Origin: Streptomyces sp. Q6
Lineage (GTDB): Bacteria > Actinomycetota > Actinomycetes > Streptomycetales > Streptomycetaceae
Direction of reading: 5' to 3'
Length of the DNA: 64,000 nucleotides
Assembly: GCF_036967205.1 (NCBI RefSeq)
Contig: NZ_CP146022.1
Location: 6,758,001-6,822,000 of the forward strand
Below the pieces are notes generated by a model that did no database searches, was not told the origin of the DNA, and saw nothing but the letters and a program-made list of their open reading frames with translations. Below are positions 19,494 through 27,072 of this stretch, piece after piece (positions within the stretch are counted from its first letter, which is position 1; every line of letters begins with the position of its first letter). Both the position numbers and the translations under genes were made by a program.

Positions 19494-19516
19494 CTGACGC
19501 CCTGACGGGGCGTCAG
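19494..19516. terminator. Bidirectional hairpin between convergent genes
   Basis: CTGACGCCC (19494-19502) pairs perfectly with GGGCGTCAG (19508-19516) around a five-base loop. It covers the stop codon of the DUF2637 gene and lies 28 bases behind the SpoIIAB-like gene. Confidence 0.6.
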
Positions 19517-20586
19517 CCGAACTGCTGCTCAAGGTCCTTGAGCTTCCGCTCCAGCGTGTCCAGACGCGGCAGCGCCTGCGTGTCGTCCTCCGCCGTCAGA
19601 TCGACGGTGACGGAGGACGGCTGCTCAGCGCCGCTCCTCACGGCCTGGAGAGAGGGCCGCGCGCGCAGCGGTAGCTCGTCCTGTGAGGGCTGGGTTCCCG
19701 GCGATATGGCGGGGTCCGCGACCTGCGCGGACCCCGCTGCCGGGGCCACGGCCGGCACCTCCACCTGGCGTCCGCCGCGTCCCGTGAACGAGCGGTGCCC
19801 CCGGCTGAGCGCCCGCAGCTGCGCGCGCTCCAGCTTCTGGTGCTCGCGCTGCCGCATCCGGTTCTGCACCTTCTGCCGCTTGTCCTCGCGCACCTCGTCC
19901 ACCGCCTCGTCCAGCGTGCGTACGCCTTCCAGGAGCATCAGCGACCAGGCGCTGTACGTCTCCCGGGGGGCGCGCAGCCACCGCACGATGCGGATCTGCG
20001 GCAACGGCCGCGGCACCAGGCCCTGTTCGCGCAGCGCCGCGCGGCGCGTCTGCTTCAGGGCGCGGTCGAAGAGCACCGCCGCCGACAGCGACATCCCCGC
20101 GAAGAAGTGCGGGGCGCCCGCGTGGTCCAACCCCCGTGGCGCGTGCACCCAGTTGAACCAGGCGGCGGCCCCGGCGAACGTCCACACGAGTATCCGGGAG
20201 CCGAGGGCGGCGTCACCGTGGCTGGCCTCGCGCACGGCGAGCACGGAGCAGAACATCGCCGCGCCGTCGAGCCCGAACGGGACGAGGTACTCCCAGCCCC
20301 CGGACAGGCTCAGGTTCTGCCGGCCGAAGCCGACCAGGCCGTGGAAGGAGAGGGCGGCCGCGACGGCCGCGCAGCAGAACAGCAGGACATAAGAAGCGGT
20401 GCCGTAGACGGCCTCCTTGCGCCTGCGGCGCTCCTCGGTGCGCTCCCACGAGTCGTCGGACGACGATGCCGCGGTCTTCTCCCCGGCACGCTTGCCGCGC
20501 GCGAGCACCGCAACCGCCGCAAGGCCGCCCAGGAGCAGCACGGCGCCCGGAAGCAGCCAGTCCAGCGATATGTCGGTCAGTCTCAT
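19513..20586 (-). CDS. DUF2637 (SpdB-like) integral membrane protein
   Basis: A protein of 357 residues. One N-terminal membrane helix (residues 9-28) is followed by a charged linker and then four helices (about residues 65-190) with the DUF2637 features FHGLVGFG, PFGLDGAAM and a tryptophan-rich WFNWVHAP turn. The rest is a basic coiled-coil-like segment (about 235-280) and a low-complexity tail ending in a leucine-zipper-like LERKLKDLEQQFG. DUF2637 includes SpdB-type proteins of actinomycete plasmids, which act in mycelial DNA spread, but many chromosomal copies exist. ATG 20586 has AAGGGA at normal spacing. No plasmid transfer genes are nearby, so a transfer role is not supported here. Confidence 0.8.
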   Translation of the reverse strand: MRLTDISLDWLLPGAVLLLGGLAAVAVLARGKRAGEKTAASSSDDSWERTEERRRRKEAVYGTASYVLLFCCAAVAAALSFHGLVGFGRQNLSLSGGWEYLVPFGLDGAAMFCSVLAVREASHGDAALGSRILVWTFAGAAAWFNWVHAPRGLDHAGAPHFFAGMSLSAAVLFDRALKQTRRAALREQGLVPRPLPQIRIVRWLRAPRETYSAWSLMLLEGVRTLDEAVDEVREDKRQKVQNRMRQREHQKLERAQLRALSRGHRSFTGRGGRQVEVPAVAPAAGSAQVADPAISPGTQPSQDELPLRARPSLQAVRSGAEQPSSVTVDLTAEDDTQALPRLDTLERKLKDLEQQFG

Positions 20587-20623
20587 CTGGGGTCCCTTGC
20601 ATCGCGAAAAAGTTGGTACAGCG

Positions 20624-20635
20624 CGAAGCGCTTCG
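20624..20635. promoter_or_regulatory. Perfect palindrome in the DUF2637 promoter region
   Basis: CGAAGCGCTTCG is a 12-base perfect palindrome, 38 bases upstream of the DUF2637 start. It could be an operator. The rest of 20587-20826 shows a locally lower GC content and no gene. Confidence 0.33.
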
Positions 20636-20826
20636 TCGGAAGGGTGGTGGTGGGTGACGGGTGGGTGGAACGGGCGCCATATTGGCGCAGCCGTCCGAGC
20701 CCGCAGGGCGTTTCGGGACAAGAGAACGCCATTGGAGTGCGAGGGGGCGTGCAAAGCGGTCGTACGCTCGAACTCCCGCCGGACAAAGGGAAGTTGAGTT
20801 CGAATTGCGTCACCCGTAAGGGTGGT

Positions 20827-21681
20827 TCAGGCTGCGGCGGTCGCGGTGAGCTTCGTGACGCGGTCCGCGTCGCAGGTCCGCGGGCAGGTCACGCAGGTGT
20901 CCTCGGGGCGCAGCGTGTAGAAGAGGCAGCAGCTCGCGCGGTCACGGGTCGGCAGCGACTCCCCGTTCGGGCCCGTGAGTTCACGGAAGGCCGCCTTGCC
21001 GACGTACGGCTTCGTCGTGCCCGGCAGCAGCTCCTCCAGCTCGGTCATCGCGCGCCGCTCCTCGCCGAGCAGATGGCCGACGTACCAGAGGCCCTCGACG
21101 ATCTCGTCCGTCGCCATGCCCCACAGGGCGCGCGGCCCGCGCCGCATCCGCGGTCCGAAGCCGCTGAGGACGGGCTGGAGGTGCTCGGCCACGGCCGCCC
21201 TGACCTCGGCGCGCAGCGCCTCCTCGTCCGGGACGACGTGCGCGCCGGGCAGGGCCGCCGCCGGGTCGTCGGGCAGGCAGGCGAAATCCGTGACGCGTAC
21301 GGCCATCCGGCCGAGCGCGCGCTGGAAGGAGACGTGTGCCGCGGGGAAGCGGGGCACGCGGCGGTGCAGGAACCAGGGGACCGTGATGAGGAGGCAGGCG
21401 GGCCAGGCGTAGCGGTGCAGACCGAAGCTGGCGACCACGTCGGGGCGGGCCTGCTGCCCGTAGTCCTTGAGGACCTGTGCGTCGTCCCACGCCAGGAACG
21501 CGTCGAGTGCGGCGCCGCCCTCGGCGAGCTGCCGGGTGCCGACCCAGCCCGCCCCCTCCGGCAGCCGCTCGCCGGGCGCGAGCTCGCCGATGCGCAGACT
21601 CGGGAACACCTCGGTGAGGCGGGCGTACGCGGCCGTGACCGCGCTGTGCGTCGCGGCGGGCGCCGGGGTGACGAGGGTCAT
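20827..21681 (-). CDS. FhuF-like siderophore-iron reductase ((2Fe-2S)-binding)
   Basis: A protein of 284 residues. Its C-terminus has the cysteine pattern of FhuF-type ferric reductases: Cys251-Cys252, then Cys263 and Cys266 (SCCLFYTLRPEDTCVTC), which hold a 2Fe-2S cluster. The N-terminal 240 residues match the ferric iron reductase domain that binds ferric siderophores. It should release iron from imported ferric siderophores in the cytoplasm. ATG 21681 lies 28 bases from an iron box, so iron-dependent repression by a DmdR/IdeR-type regulator is expected. No siderophore transporter or synthesis gene is adjacent. The extra Cys270 is not part of the usual set. Confidence 0.82.
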   Translation of the reverse strand: MTLVTPAPAATHSAVTAAYARLTEVFPSLRIGELAPGERLPEGAGWVGTRQLAEGGAALDAFLAWDDAQVLKDYGQQARPDVVASFGLHRYAWPACLLITVPWFLHRRVPRFPAAHVSFQRALGRMAVRVTDFACLPDDPAAALPGAHVVPDEEALRAEVRAAVAEHLQPVLSGFGPRMRRGPRALWGMATDEIVEGLWYVGHLLGEERRAMTELEELLPGTTKPYVGKAAFRELTGPNGESLPTRDRASCCLFYTLRPEDTCVTCPRTCDADRVTKLTATAAA

Positions 21682-21708
21682 GCAGGGACCACCGAATCAC
21701 GATCGTTT

Positions 21709-21727
21709 GCAGGTAAGCCTTACCTTA
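21709..21727 (-). promoter_or_regulatory. Iron box (DmdR/IdeR-type operator) of the FhuF-like gene
   Basis: Read on the minus strand the 19 bases are TAAGGTAAGGCTTACCTGC, which match 14 of 19 positions of the actinobacterial iron box TTAGGTTAGGCTAACCTAA. It lies 28 bases upstream of the reductase ATG, the expected position for a repressor site over the promoter. Confidence 0.78.
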
Positions 21728-21837
21728 CCCGAAGGATTCGGGGTTTGAACTGCGGCCCGAGCGGCCTATCGTTCTTCGTTGAGCTTCGGACAAACGGCGA
21801 GGAACGGCTAGGAACGGCGGCGAAGGGGATGACCGGG

Positions 21838-22577
21838 GTGGAGCAGGCCAGACCGCGCACGGCGGCTTTCGGGGTGCCCGAGCAGCGGTCCGCCACGACA
21901 TGGGCCGCGGCGCCGCCGGCCGTCGAGCGCAGCCGGGGCGACCACACCCACAGCGAGCCCCCGCGCCCGGCGTCGCCGTCCGCGGGACGGTCGAGCGGAC
22001 GTCGGTGCGCGGGCAGGTGCTCGACGCGCTGCGGGCCGCGCTCGTCTCCGGCGATCTGGCGCCCGGCGAGGTCTATTCGGCGCCCGCGCTCGGCGAGCGG
22101 CTCGGCGTCTCGGCCACGCCCGTGCGCGAGGCGATGCAGGAGCTGGCCAGGGAGGGCGCCGTCGAGGTCGTCCCGAACCGCGGCTTCCGCGTCACCGAGC
22201 GTACGGCCCGCGAGCGCGCGGAGCTGGCGGAGGTCCGGGCGCTCATCGAGGTGCCGGTCGTGCTGCGACTCGCCCGTACGGTCGCGGCCGCGCGCTGGAA
22301 CGAGGTGCGGCCCGCCGCCCTGGAGACCGTCGCGGCGGCGTCCTCCGGCGACCTCGCCCGCTACGCCGAAGCGGACCGGGCCTTCCACCGGGCCGTGCTG
22401 TCGCTCGGCGGAAACGACCAACTGGTGCGGGTGGCCGACGACTTGAGGCGGCGCGTGGTGTGGGCGGCGTGCGATCTGGCACGGGACGCCGCCCAGCACG
22501 TCGCCCTGCTCGACGCGTTGGAGCGGGAGGACACGGCCGCGGTCGGCGTGCTGGTGCGGGAGCACTTCGGCGGCTGA
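21838..22577 (+). CDS. GntR/FadR-family regulator, N-terminal frame break
   Basis: The main frame encodes a GntR winged helix (VLDALRAALVSGDLAPGEVYSAP region cut here into pieces: LGERLGVSATPVREAMQEL) followed by an FCD-type all-helical effector domain to residue about 246. The natural start appears to be GTG 21838 (VEQARPRTAAFGVPEQRS), with GAAGGGG nine bases upstream. That N-terminal part is in another frame and joins the main frame across a C5 run at 21958-21962, where one C seems to be missing. Without the base the DNA-binding domain is still intact, so the gene is listed as coding. The FCD subclass usually senses small carboxylic acids. It is divergent from the iron-reductase gene, and its target is unknown. 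Confidence 0.82.
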
Positions 22578-22623
22578 GCGTGCGCCGGTCCCGGTGTGGC
22601 GTCCGCCGTAAGCCGGTCTGTCC

Positions 22624-22667
22624 GGGCCGGGGGCCGCGTGCGGCCGTGCCGCGCACGGACCCGGCCC
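22624..22667. terminator. Hairpin between convergent genes
   Basis: GGGCCGGG (22624-22631) pairs with CCCGGCCC (22660-22667), and the enclosed bases can pair further. It lies between the GntR stop and the stop of the minus-strand helical-repeat gene, and may end both transcripts. There is no T run. Confidence 0.5.
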
Positions 22668-22674
22668 AGGCCCC

Positions 22675-23451
22675 TCAGGCTGCCGCGGGGAGCGCTCCTG
22701 CCAGCCAGGTCGGGACGCCGCCCAGGAGGCGGAACAGGCGGCCCGCCTCCGCCCGCAGCCGGGCCTTCGTCTCCGGTTCGGGTTCCGCCTCCGCCAGGGA
22801 GACGAGGGCCGGGGCCGTGCCCACCAGGTAGCCCAGCTCCTCCCGCAGCCGCAGCGACTCCGCGAAACCGTGCCGCGCCTCCACCAACTCGCCCTCGCGC
22901 AGGGCCAGTCCGGCCAGGTGTCGCCAGGTGAAGGAGAGCAGCAGGATGTCGCCGTGGGCCGTGGCGCCCGCGTGGGCCCTGCGGTACGCGGCGCGGGCCG
23001 CCTGGGGCGAGTCCGCGAGGTTCTCCGCCATCAGACCCCGCCGGAAGTCCAGGATCGCCCGGCCCGCGGCGCCCGGCGCGATCAGGGCCGCCGCCCTGCC
23101 GAACGCCGAGCGGGCCTCGTCGACCCGGTCCCGCACCTTCAACAGCGTGGCGGCGTAGGCGAGTTGACCCCGCTCGCAGGCCGCGGCGCCGCGTTCGTCG
23201 TCGGTGTGCGCGAGCGCCTCGGCGGCGCGCAGCGCGTCCTCCGCCTCGGGCCAGCCCTGCTCCGTGTAGAGGCACCGCTCGACGAGCAGCGCCGCCCGCT
23301 GGAGCGCGGCGTGCGGATCCGTCGCCGCGTGGTGGTCGAGGAGCGCTGCCGCGTCGACCCAGCAGCCGCGTGAGCGCAGCCGCCATACCGCGGTCTGGAG
23401 TGGATCGTCCCCTGCGTTCGTTCCGGTACCAGACATGGCGGTATGCGCCAC
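22675..23451 (-). CDS. Hypothetical TPR-like helical protein
   Basis: A protein of 258 residues made of alternating helices with alanine-rich pairs typical of tetratricopeptide-like folds (ALLVERCLYTEQ, AEDALRAAEAL, ARAAYRRAHAGA, ARHGFAESLRL). I do not recognise a named family. There is no signal peptide or membrane segment. GTG 23451 is preferred because GGGGAGGG lies at correct spacing; ATG 23436 is an alternative. A GTGAAA-N2-TTTCAC palindrome lies 83 bases upstream. It is on the same strand as the PucR gene, 139 bases further on, and is probably separately expressed. Confidence 0.62.
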   Translation of the reverse strand: MAHTAMSGTGTNAGDDPLQTAVWRLRSRGCWVDAAALLDHHAATDPHAALQRAALLVERCLYTEQGWPEAEDALRAAEALAHTDDERGAAACERGQLAYAATLLKVRDRVDEARSAFGRAAALIAPGAAGRAILDFRRGLMAENLADSPQAARAAYRRAHAGATAHGDILLLSFTWRHLAGLALREGELVEARHGFAESLRLREELGYLVGTAPALVSLAEAEPEPETKARLRAEAGRLFRLLGGVPTWLAGALPAAA

Positions 23452-23533
23452 GTTGCCCTCCCCGAGCACGCCATCGAGCCGAGTTTCCGTGGGGCATCTC
23501 AGCACGGATCACCGGGCCCGGCCAAGGGGGTGG

Positions 23534-23547
23534 GTGAAAGATTTCAC
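23534..23547. promoter_or_regulatory. GTGAAA-N2-TTTCAC palindrome
   Basis: Six-base perfect arms separated by two bases lie upstream of the TPR-like gene in an AT-enriched patch. It may be an operator for a dimeric repressor. No regulator is assigned. Confidence 0.35.
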
Positions 23548-23560
23548 AAAGGGAGGGGGT

Positions 23561-23577
23561 TCCGGGCGGCGCCCGGA
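23561..23577 (-). terminator. Short hairpin behind the PucR gene
   Basis: TCCGGGC (23561-23567) and GCCCGGA (23571-23577) pair around a three-base loop, 13 bases behind the stop of the minus-strand PucR gene. On that strand a C/T-rich stretch follows. Confidence 0.4.
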
Positions 23578-23589
23578 GCGGGTAACGGG

Positions 23590-25265
23590 TCAGCTCATGC
23601 GCAGGGCCAGGAAGAAGTCCAACTTGTCCTCCAGCCGCGAGAGATCACGGTTCGTCAGCTGTTCGATCCGGCCCACGCGATAGCGCAGCGTGTTGACGTG
23701 CAGGTGGAGACGGGAGGCGCAGCGGGTCCACGAGCCGTCGCAGTCGAGGAACGCCTCCAGGGTCGGGATCAGCTCCGCGCGGTGCTTGCGGTCGTAGTCG
23801 CGCAGCGGGTCGAGCAGACGGGCCGTGAACGCGCGGCGCACGTCGTCCGGCACGAACGGCAGCAGCAGGACGTGGGACGCCAGCTCCTGGTGGCCGGCCG
23901 CGCAGACCAGACCGGTGCGGGCGGCCGCGACGCGACGGGCGTGCCGGGCCTCCTCCAGCGCGCCGCGCAGCCCTCCGCCGAGTGCACGGCCGCGCTCACG
24001 CCGATGGTCAGCCGCCCGTCGTCCGCGAGCCCCGCCGACAGCGGGTCCCGCACGGTCCCGAGGAGCGTGTCCGCGATCAGGCCCTGCTCCGAACCGTCGT
24101 GCTCGGACGAGACCGCCGGGAGCGGGACGAGGGCGATCGCCTCGTCGCCGGTGTGCGCCACCGCGATGCGGTCGGACGGCTCGGGCCCCGACGAGAGGGG
24201 GTCGACCAGGATCTCCTCCAGGAGCGACTGGGCCACCGGGCCGCCCTCGATCTGCCCGCCCTCCCACTCGACGCGGGCCACGACGACCTGCCAGTGCGGG
24301 GCCGCGCCGAGGCCCGGGAGCAGCACCGGGGCCGCCACCCGCAGGCGCGCGGCGATCTCCGCGGGGGCCGCGCCCGTCTGGACCAGCTCCAGGACCTCCT
24401 GGGCGAGCCTGCGCCGTACCGTGCGGGCCGCGTCGCGCCGGTCACGCTCGACCGAGATCAGCTGGGTCACGCCCTGGAGCAGGTCGAGCCGCTCCTCGGG
24501 CCAGTCGCCCGCGTCCGCCTCGACCGCGAGCAGCCAGTCGGCGAGGACCGTCTCGCGCACGTCACGGGCCGCGGGGGCCGCGCCCCGGCCGCCGGAGCGG
24601 ATCGGGAACAGCGAGTACGTGATGCCCTCGACCGTCACGCGGTGCGGCGCGCGGCGGCCCGAACGGGTCGCGGACAGATGCTCCGCCGCCAGCCGGGCGC
24701 ACACCTCGGCGGGCAGCGCCGCGGCCGTCGAGCGCGAACCCGCGATGGCGCGCCCCGCCGGGGACAGCACCCAGGCCCGCAGGTCCAGGTCGCTGCCGAG
24801 CAGATCGAGGACGACCTCGGGGCCGCCCCCCGCCGGACCCGACGTCATCAGGCGCCGGTGCCGGTCCACGACGGCCGCCAGGTCACCGGCCCGCTCGCCC
24901 GAGACCTGGCGTACGACGTGCTCGGTGATCGTCGCGAACGCGACCGACTCGCTCACCGCGAACAGCGGCAGGCGGTGCCGTGCGCAGGCCTGCACCAGGT
25001 CCTCGGGGATGGCGCCCAGCTCCGCCTCACCGGCCGCGAGCGCGGTGGCCCCGGCCGTCGAGAGGATCCGTACGAACGGCTCGGAGTCGGAGGCGTCCCG
25101 CCGCCAGGCCAGACCGGTGAGCACGAGCTCGCCGCCCGACATGTAGCGGCTCGGATCGCGCAGGTCCGTCGTCATCACGCCACGGACCGTGCGGTCCAGC
25201 TCGTCCTCGCCGCCGAGGAGCCTGAGGCCCAGCGCGTCCGTGTCCAGCAATGCGCGCAGCCGCAT
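23590..25265 (-). pseudogene. PucR-family purine catabolism regulator, one frame break
   Basis: The corrected protein has about 558 residues: a PucR N-terminal sensor domain (MRLRALLDTDALGLRLLGG onward, about 1-125), a long central GGDEF-like region, and a C-terminal PucR helix-turn-helix (LHLHVNTLRYRVGRIEQLT) near the end. The frame from ATG 25265 breaks near 23968-23973. The following homologous part (LRGALEEARHARRVAAA to the end) is in the next frame, and a single missing base restores it. The break would remove the DNA-binding domain, so either the gene is dead or the base is a sequencing error; the clean continuation favours the latter. It is divergent from the xanthine dehydrogenase operon, the expected target of a PucR regulator. 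Confidence 0.85.
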
Positions 25266-25572
25266 GTCGTGGTCGCCGCCGATCTGTCTCGAAAGTGTGC
25301 GTCGTACGTGGCCAGAGACCTGTGGCTCCGGTTTCCAGGGGAAAACGGTGAGGTTTCTGATGCCTTCCGTTCATACGAATCTACAAGACACCCCCCTGGG
25401 CCAGCCAACTCCTTCATGGTTTCCGTGACTGACACAGGTGGAGCACAGAGCGGTGTACTGGCCCCACTCCACGTGAACACCACATGAACGAGCCCCCGTG
25501 ATCCGCACATTGCGTGGCTCGATCGCTTCGAACGAACCACGAACCACGAATCTACGGAGAAGAGATCCGCTC
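25266..25572. promoter_or_regulatory. 307-base divergent control region between pucR-like and xdh genes
   Basis: No gene is seen here. GC content is clearly lower than in the neighbours. It holds a near-repeat pair, CACGTGAACAC followed by CACATGAACG at 25470-25490, and a heptad repeat just upstream of the xdh start. Promoters for both operons must lie here, and a PucR operator is likely, but I cannot name its exact bases. Confidence 0.6.
25532..25552 (+). repeat. Three direct heptads before the xdh operon
   Basis: ACGAACC, ACGAACC and ACGAATC follow one another without a gap, 20 to 41 bases upstream of the first xdh ATG. This layout suits a regulator contacting one helix face less than once per turn, or transcription start-proximal repression. 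The related string CGAATCTAC also occurs at 25375-25385. Confidence 0.45.
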
Positions 25573-26472
25573 ATGGACTTCCTTCGTCCCGCCAGCTGGG
25601 AGGAGGCGCTCGCCGCCAAGGCCGAGCACCCCACCGCTGTGCCGATCGCGGGTGGCACCGACGTCATGGTCGAGATCAACTTCGACCACCGGCGACCCGA
25701 GTACCTCCTGGACCTCAACCGCATCAGCGAGCTGAGCGAGTGGGAGGTGGGCGAGGAGACCGTCCGGCTCGGCGCCTCCGTCCCGTACGCCACGATCATG
25801 GAGAATCTGCGGACCGAGCTGCCGGGCCTCGCGCTCGCCTCGCACACCGTGGCCTCGCCGCAGATCCGCAACCGCGGCGGCGTCGGGGGCAACCTCGGCA
25901 CCGCCTCGCCGGCCGGAGACGCCCACCCCGCGCTGCTCGCCGCCGACTGCGAGGTCGAGGTCGAGTCCGTACGCGGCTCGCGGCGCATCCCGATCGACGC
26001 GTTCTACACCGGTGTGAAGCGCAACGCGCTCGCCCCCGACGAGCTGATCCGCGCCGTGCACATCGACAAGGCCGACGGACCGCAGCAGTACTCGAAGGTC
26101 GGTACCCGCAACGCCATGGTGATCGCCGTGTGCGCCTTCGGGCTCGCGGTGCACCCGCGGACGCGGACCGTGCGCACCGGCATCGGGTCCGCCGCGCCCA
26201 CGCCGATCCGCGCCAAGGAGGCCGAGCAGTTCCTCAACGCCGCGCTCGAAGAGGGCGGGTTCTGGGACAACGGCAAGATCATCACCCCGTCGGTCGCCAA
26301 GCAGTTCGCGGACCTGTGCGCCGCCGCCTGCAACCCGATCGACGACGTACGCGGCACCGCCTCGTACCGGCGTCACGCGGTCGGCATCATGGCCCGCCGC
26401 ACGCTCACCTGGGCCTGGGAGTCGTACCGCGGCGGAAGCGGCGAGACCATCGAGAAGGGGAGTGTCGCGTAA
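25573..26472 (+). CDS. Xanthine dehydrogenase FAD-binding subunit
   Basis: A 299-residue medium subunit of the molybdenum hydroxylase family. The FAD-binding PCMH fold shows AGGTDVMVE (about residues 25-33) and RNRGGVGGNLGTASPAGD (about 98-115), the canonical contacts to FAD. A CO dehydrogenase flavoprotein C-terminal domain follows. It passes electrons from the Fe-S subunit to NAD+. ATG 25573 follows GGAGAAGAGA. The stop overlaps the next start as TAATG, so the first two subunits are translationally coupled. It is the first gene of the purine oxidation operon. Confidence 0.92.
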   Translation: MDFLRPASWEEALAAKAEHPTAVPIAGGTDVMVEINFDHRRPEYLLDLNRISELSEWEVGEETVRLGASVPYATIMENLRTELPGLALASHTVASPQIRNRGGVGGNLGTASPAGDAHPALLAADCEVEVESVRGSRRIPIDAFYTGVKRNALAPDELIRAVHIDKADGPQQYSKVGTRNAMVIAVCAFGLAVHPRTRTVRTGIGSAAPTPIRAKEAEQFLNAALEEGGFWDNGKIITPSVAKQFADLCAAACNPIDDVRGTASYRRHAVGIMARRTLTWAWESYRGGSGETIEKGSVA

Positions 26473-27068
26473 TGCGCGTCAATTTCACGGTCAACGGCCG
26501 CAAGCAGGAAGCCGACGACGTGTGGGAGGGCGAGTCCCTGCTGTACGTGCTGCGCGAGCGGATGGGCCTGCCCGGCTCGAAGAACGCGTGCGAGCAGGGC
26601 GAGTGCGGCTCGTGCACCGTCCGCCTCGACGGCGTACCGGTGTGTTCGTGTCTGGTCGCCGCCGGTCAGGTCGAGGGCCGCGAGGTCGTCACCGTCGAGG
26701 GCCTCGCCGACTTCGCCAACAAGCGGTCCTGCGCGGCCGGTTCGTGCGGCACGGCCGGAGAGAGCGGCACATCGCTCCAGGAGGCCCAGGGCTGGTCCGC
26801 CAAGGGCACCGACTCGCAGACCGGCGAGGGCGCCGAACTCGCCCCCATCCAGCAGGCGTTCATCGACGCGGGCGCCGTCCAGTGCGGCTTCTGCACCCCG
26901 GGCCTGCTCGTCGCCGCCGACGAGATGCTGGAGCGCACCCCGAACCCGTCCGACGCGGACATCCGCGAGGCGCTCTCGGGCAACCTGTGCCGCTGCACCG
27001 GCTACGAGAAGATCATGGACGCGGTACGGCTGGCCGCGGCCCGCCAGTCCGCGCCGGAAGGGGCCTGA
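26472..27068 (+). CDS. Xanthine dehydrogenase 2Fe-2S subunit
   Basis: A protein of 198 residues. The plant-type ferredoxin cluster uses Cys40, Cys45, Cys48 and Cys58/60 (CEQGECGSC). The second all-helical cluster uses Cys138, Cys141, Cys173 and Cys175 (QCGFC and LCRC). It shuttles electrons between the molybdenum centre and FAD. It is longer than the usual 160 to 170 residues because of a polar insertion between the two domains (about residues 83-122) carrying an extra Cys87/Cys92 pair. It overlaps the FAD subunit by one base and is followed four bases later by the large subunit, so all three form one complex and operon. Confidence 0.93.
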   Translation: MRVNFTVNGRKQEADDVWEGESLLYVLRERMGLPGSKNACEQGECGSCTVRLDGVPVCSCLVAAGQVEGREVVTVEGLADFANKRSCAAGSCGTAGESGTSLQEAQGWSAKGTDSQTGEGAELAPIQQAFIDAGAVQCGFCTPGLLVAADEMLERTPNPSDADIREALSGNLCRCTGYEKIMDAVRLAAARQSAPEGA

Positions 27069-27072
27069 CGTC

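Noticed and set aside
19513-20586. Integrated plasmid or conjugative element around the DUF2637 gene
   Set aside because: No integrase, replication, Tra or attachment-like repeats were seen nearby.
23590-25265. PucR as two separate genes
   Set aside because: The two frames overlap and together give exactly one full PucR protein; the downstream part has no start codon with a binding site.
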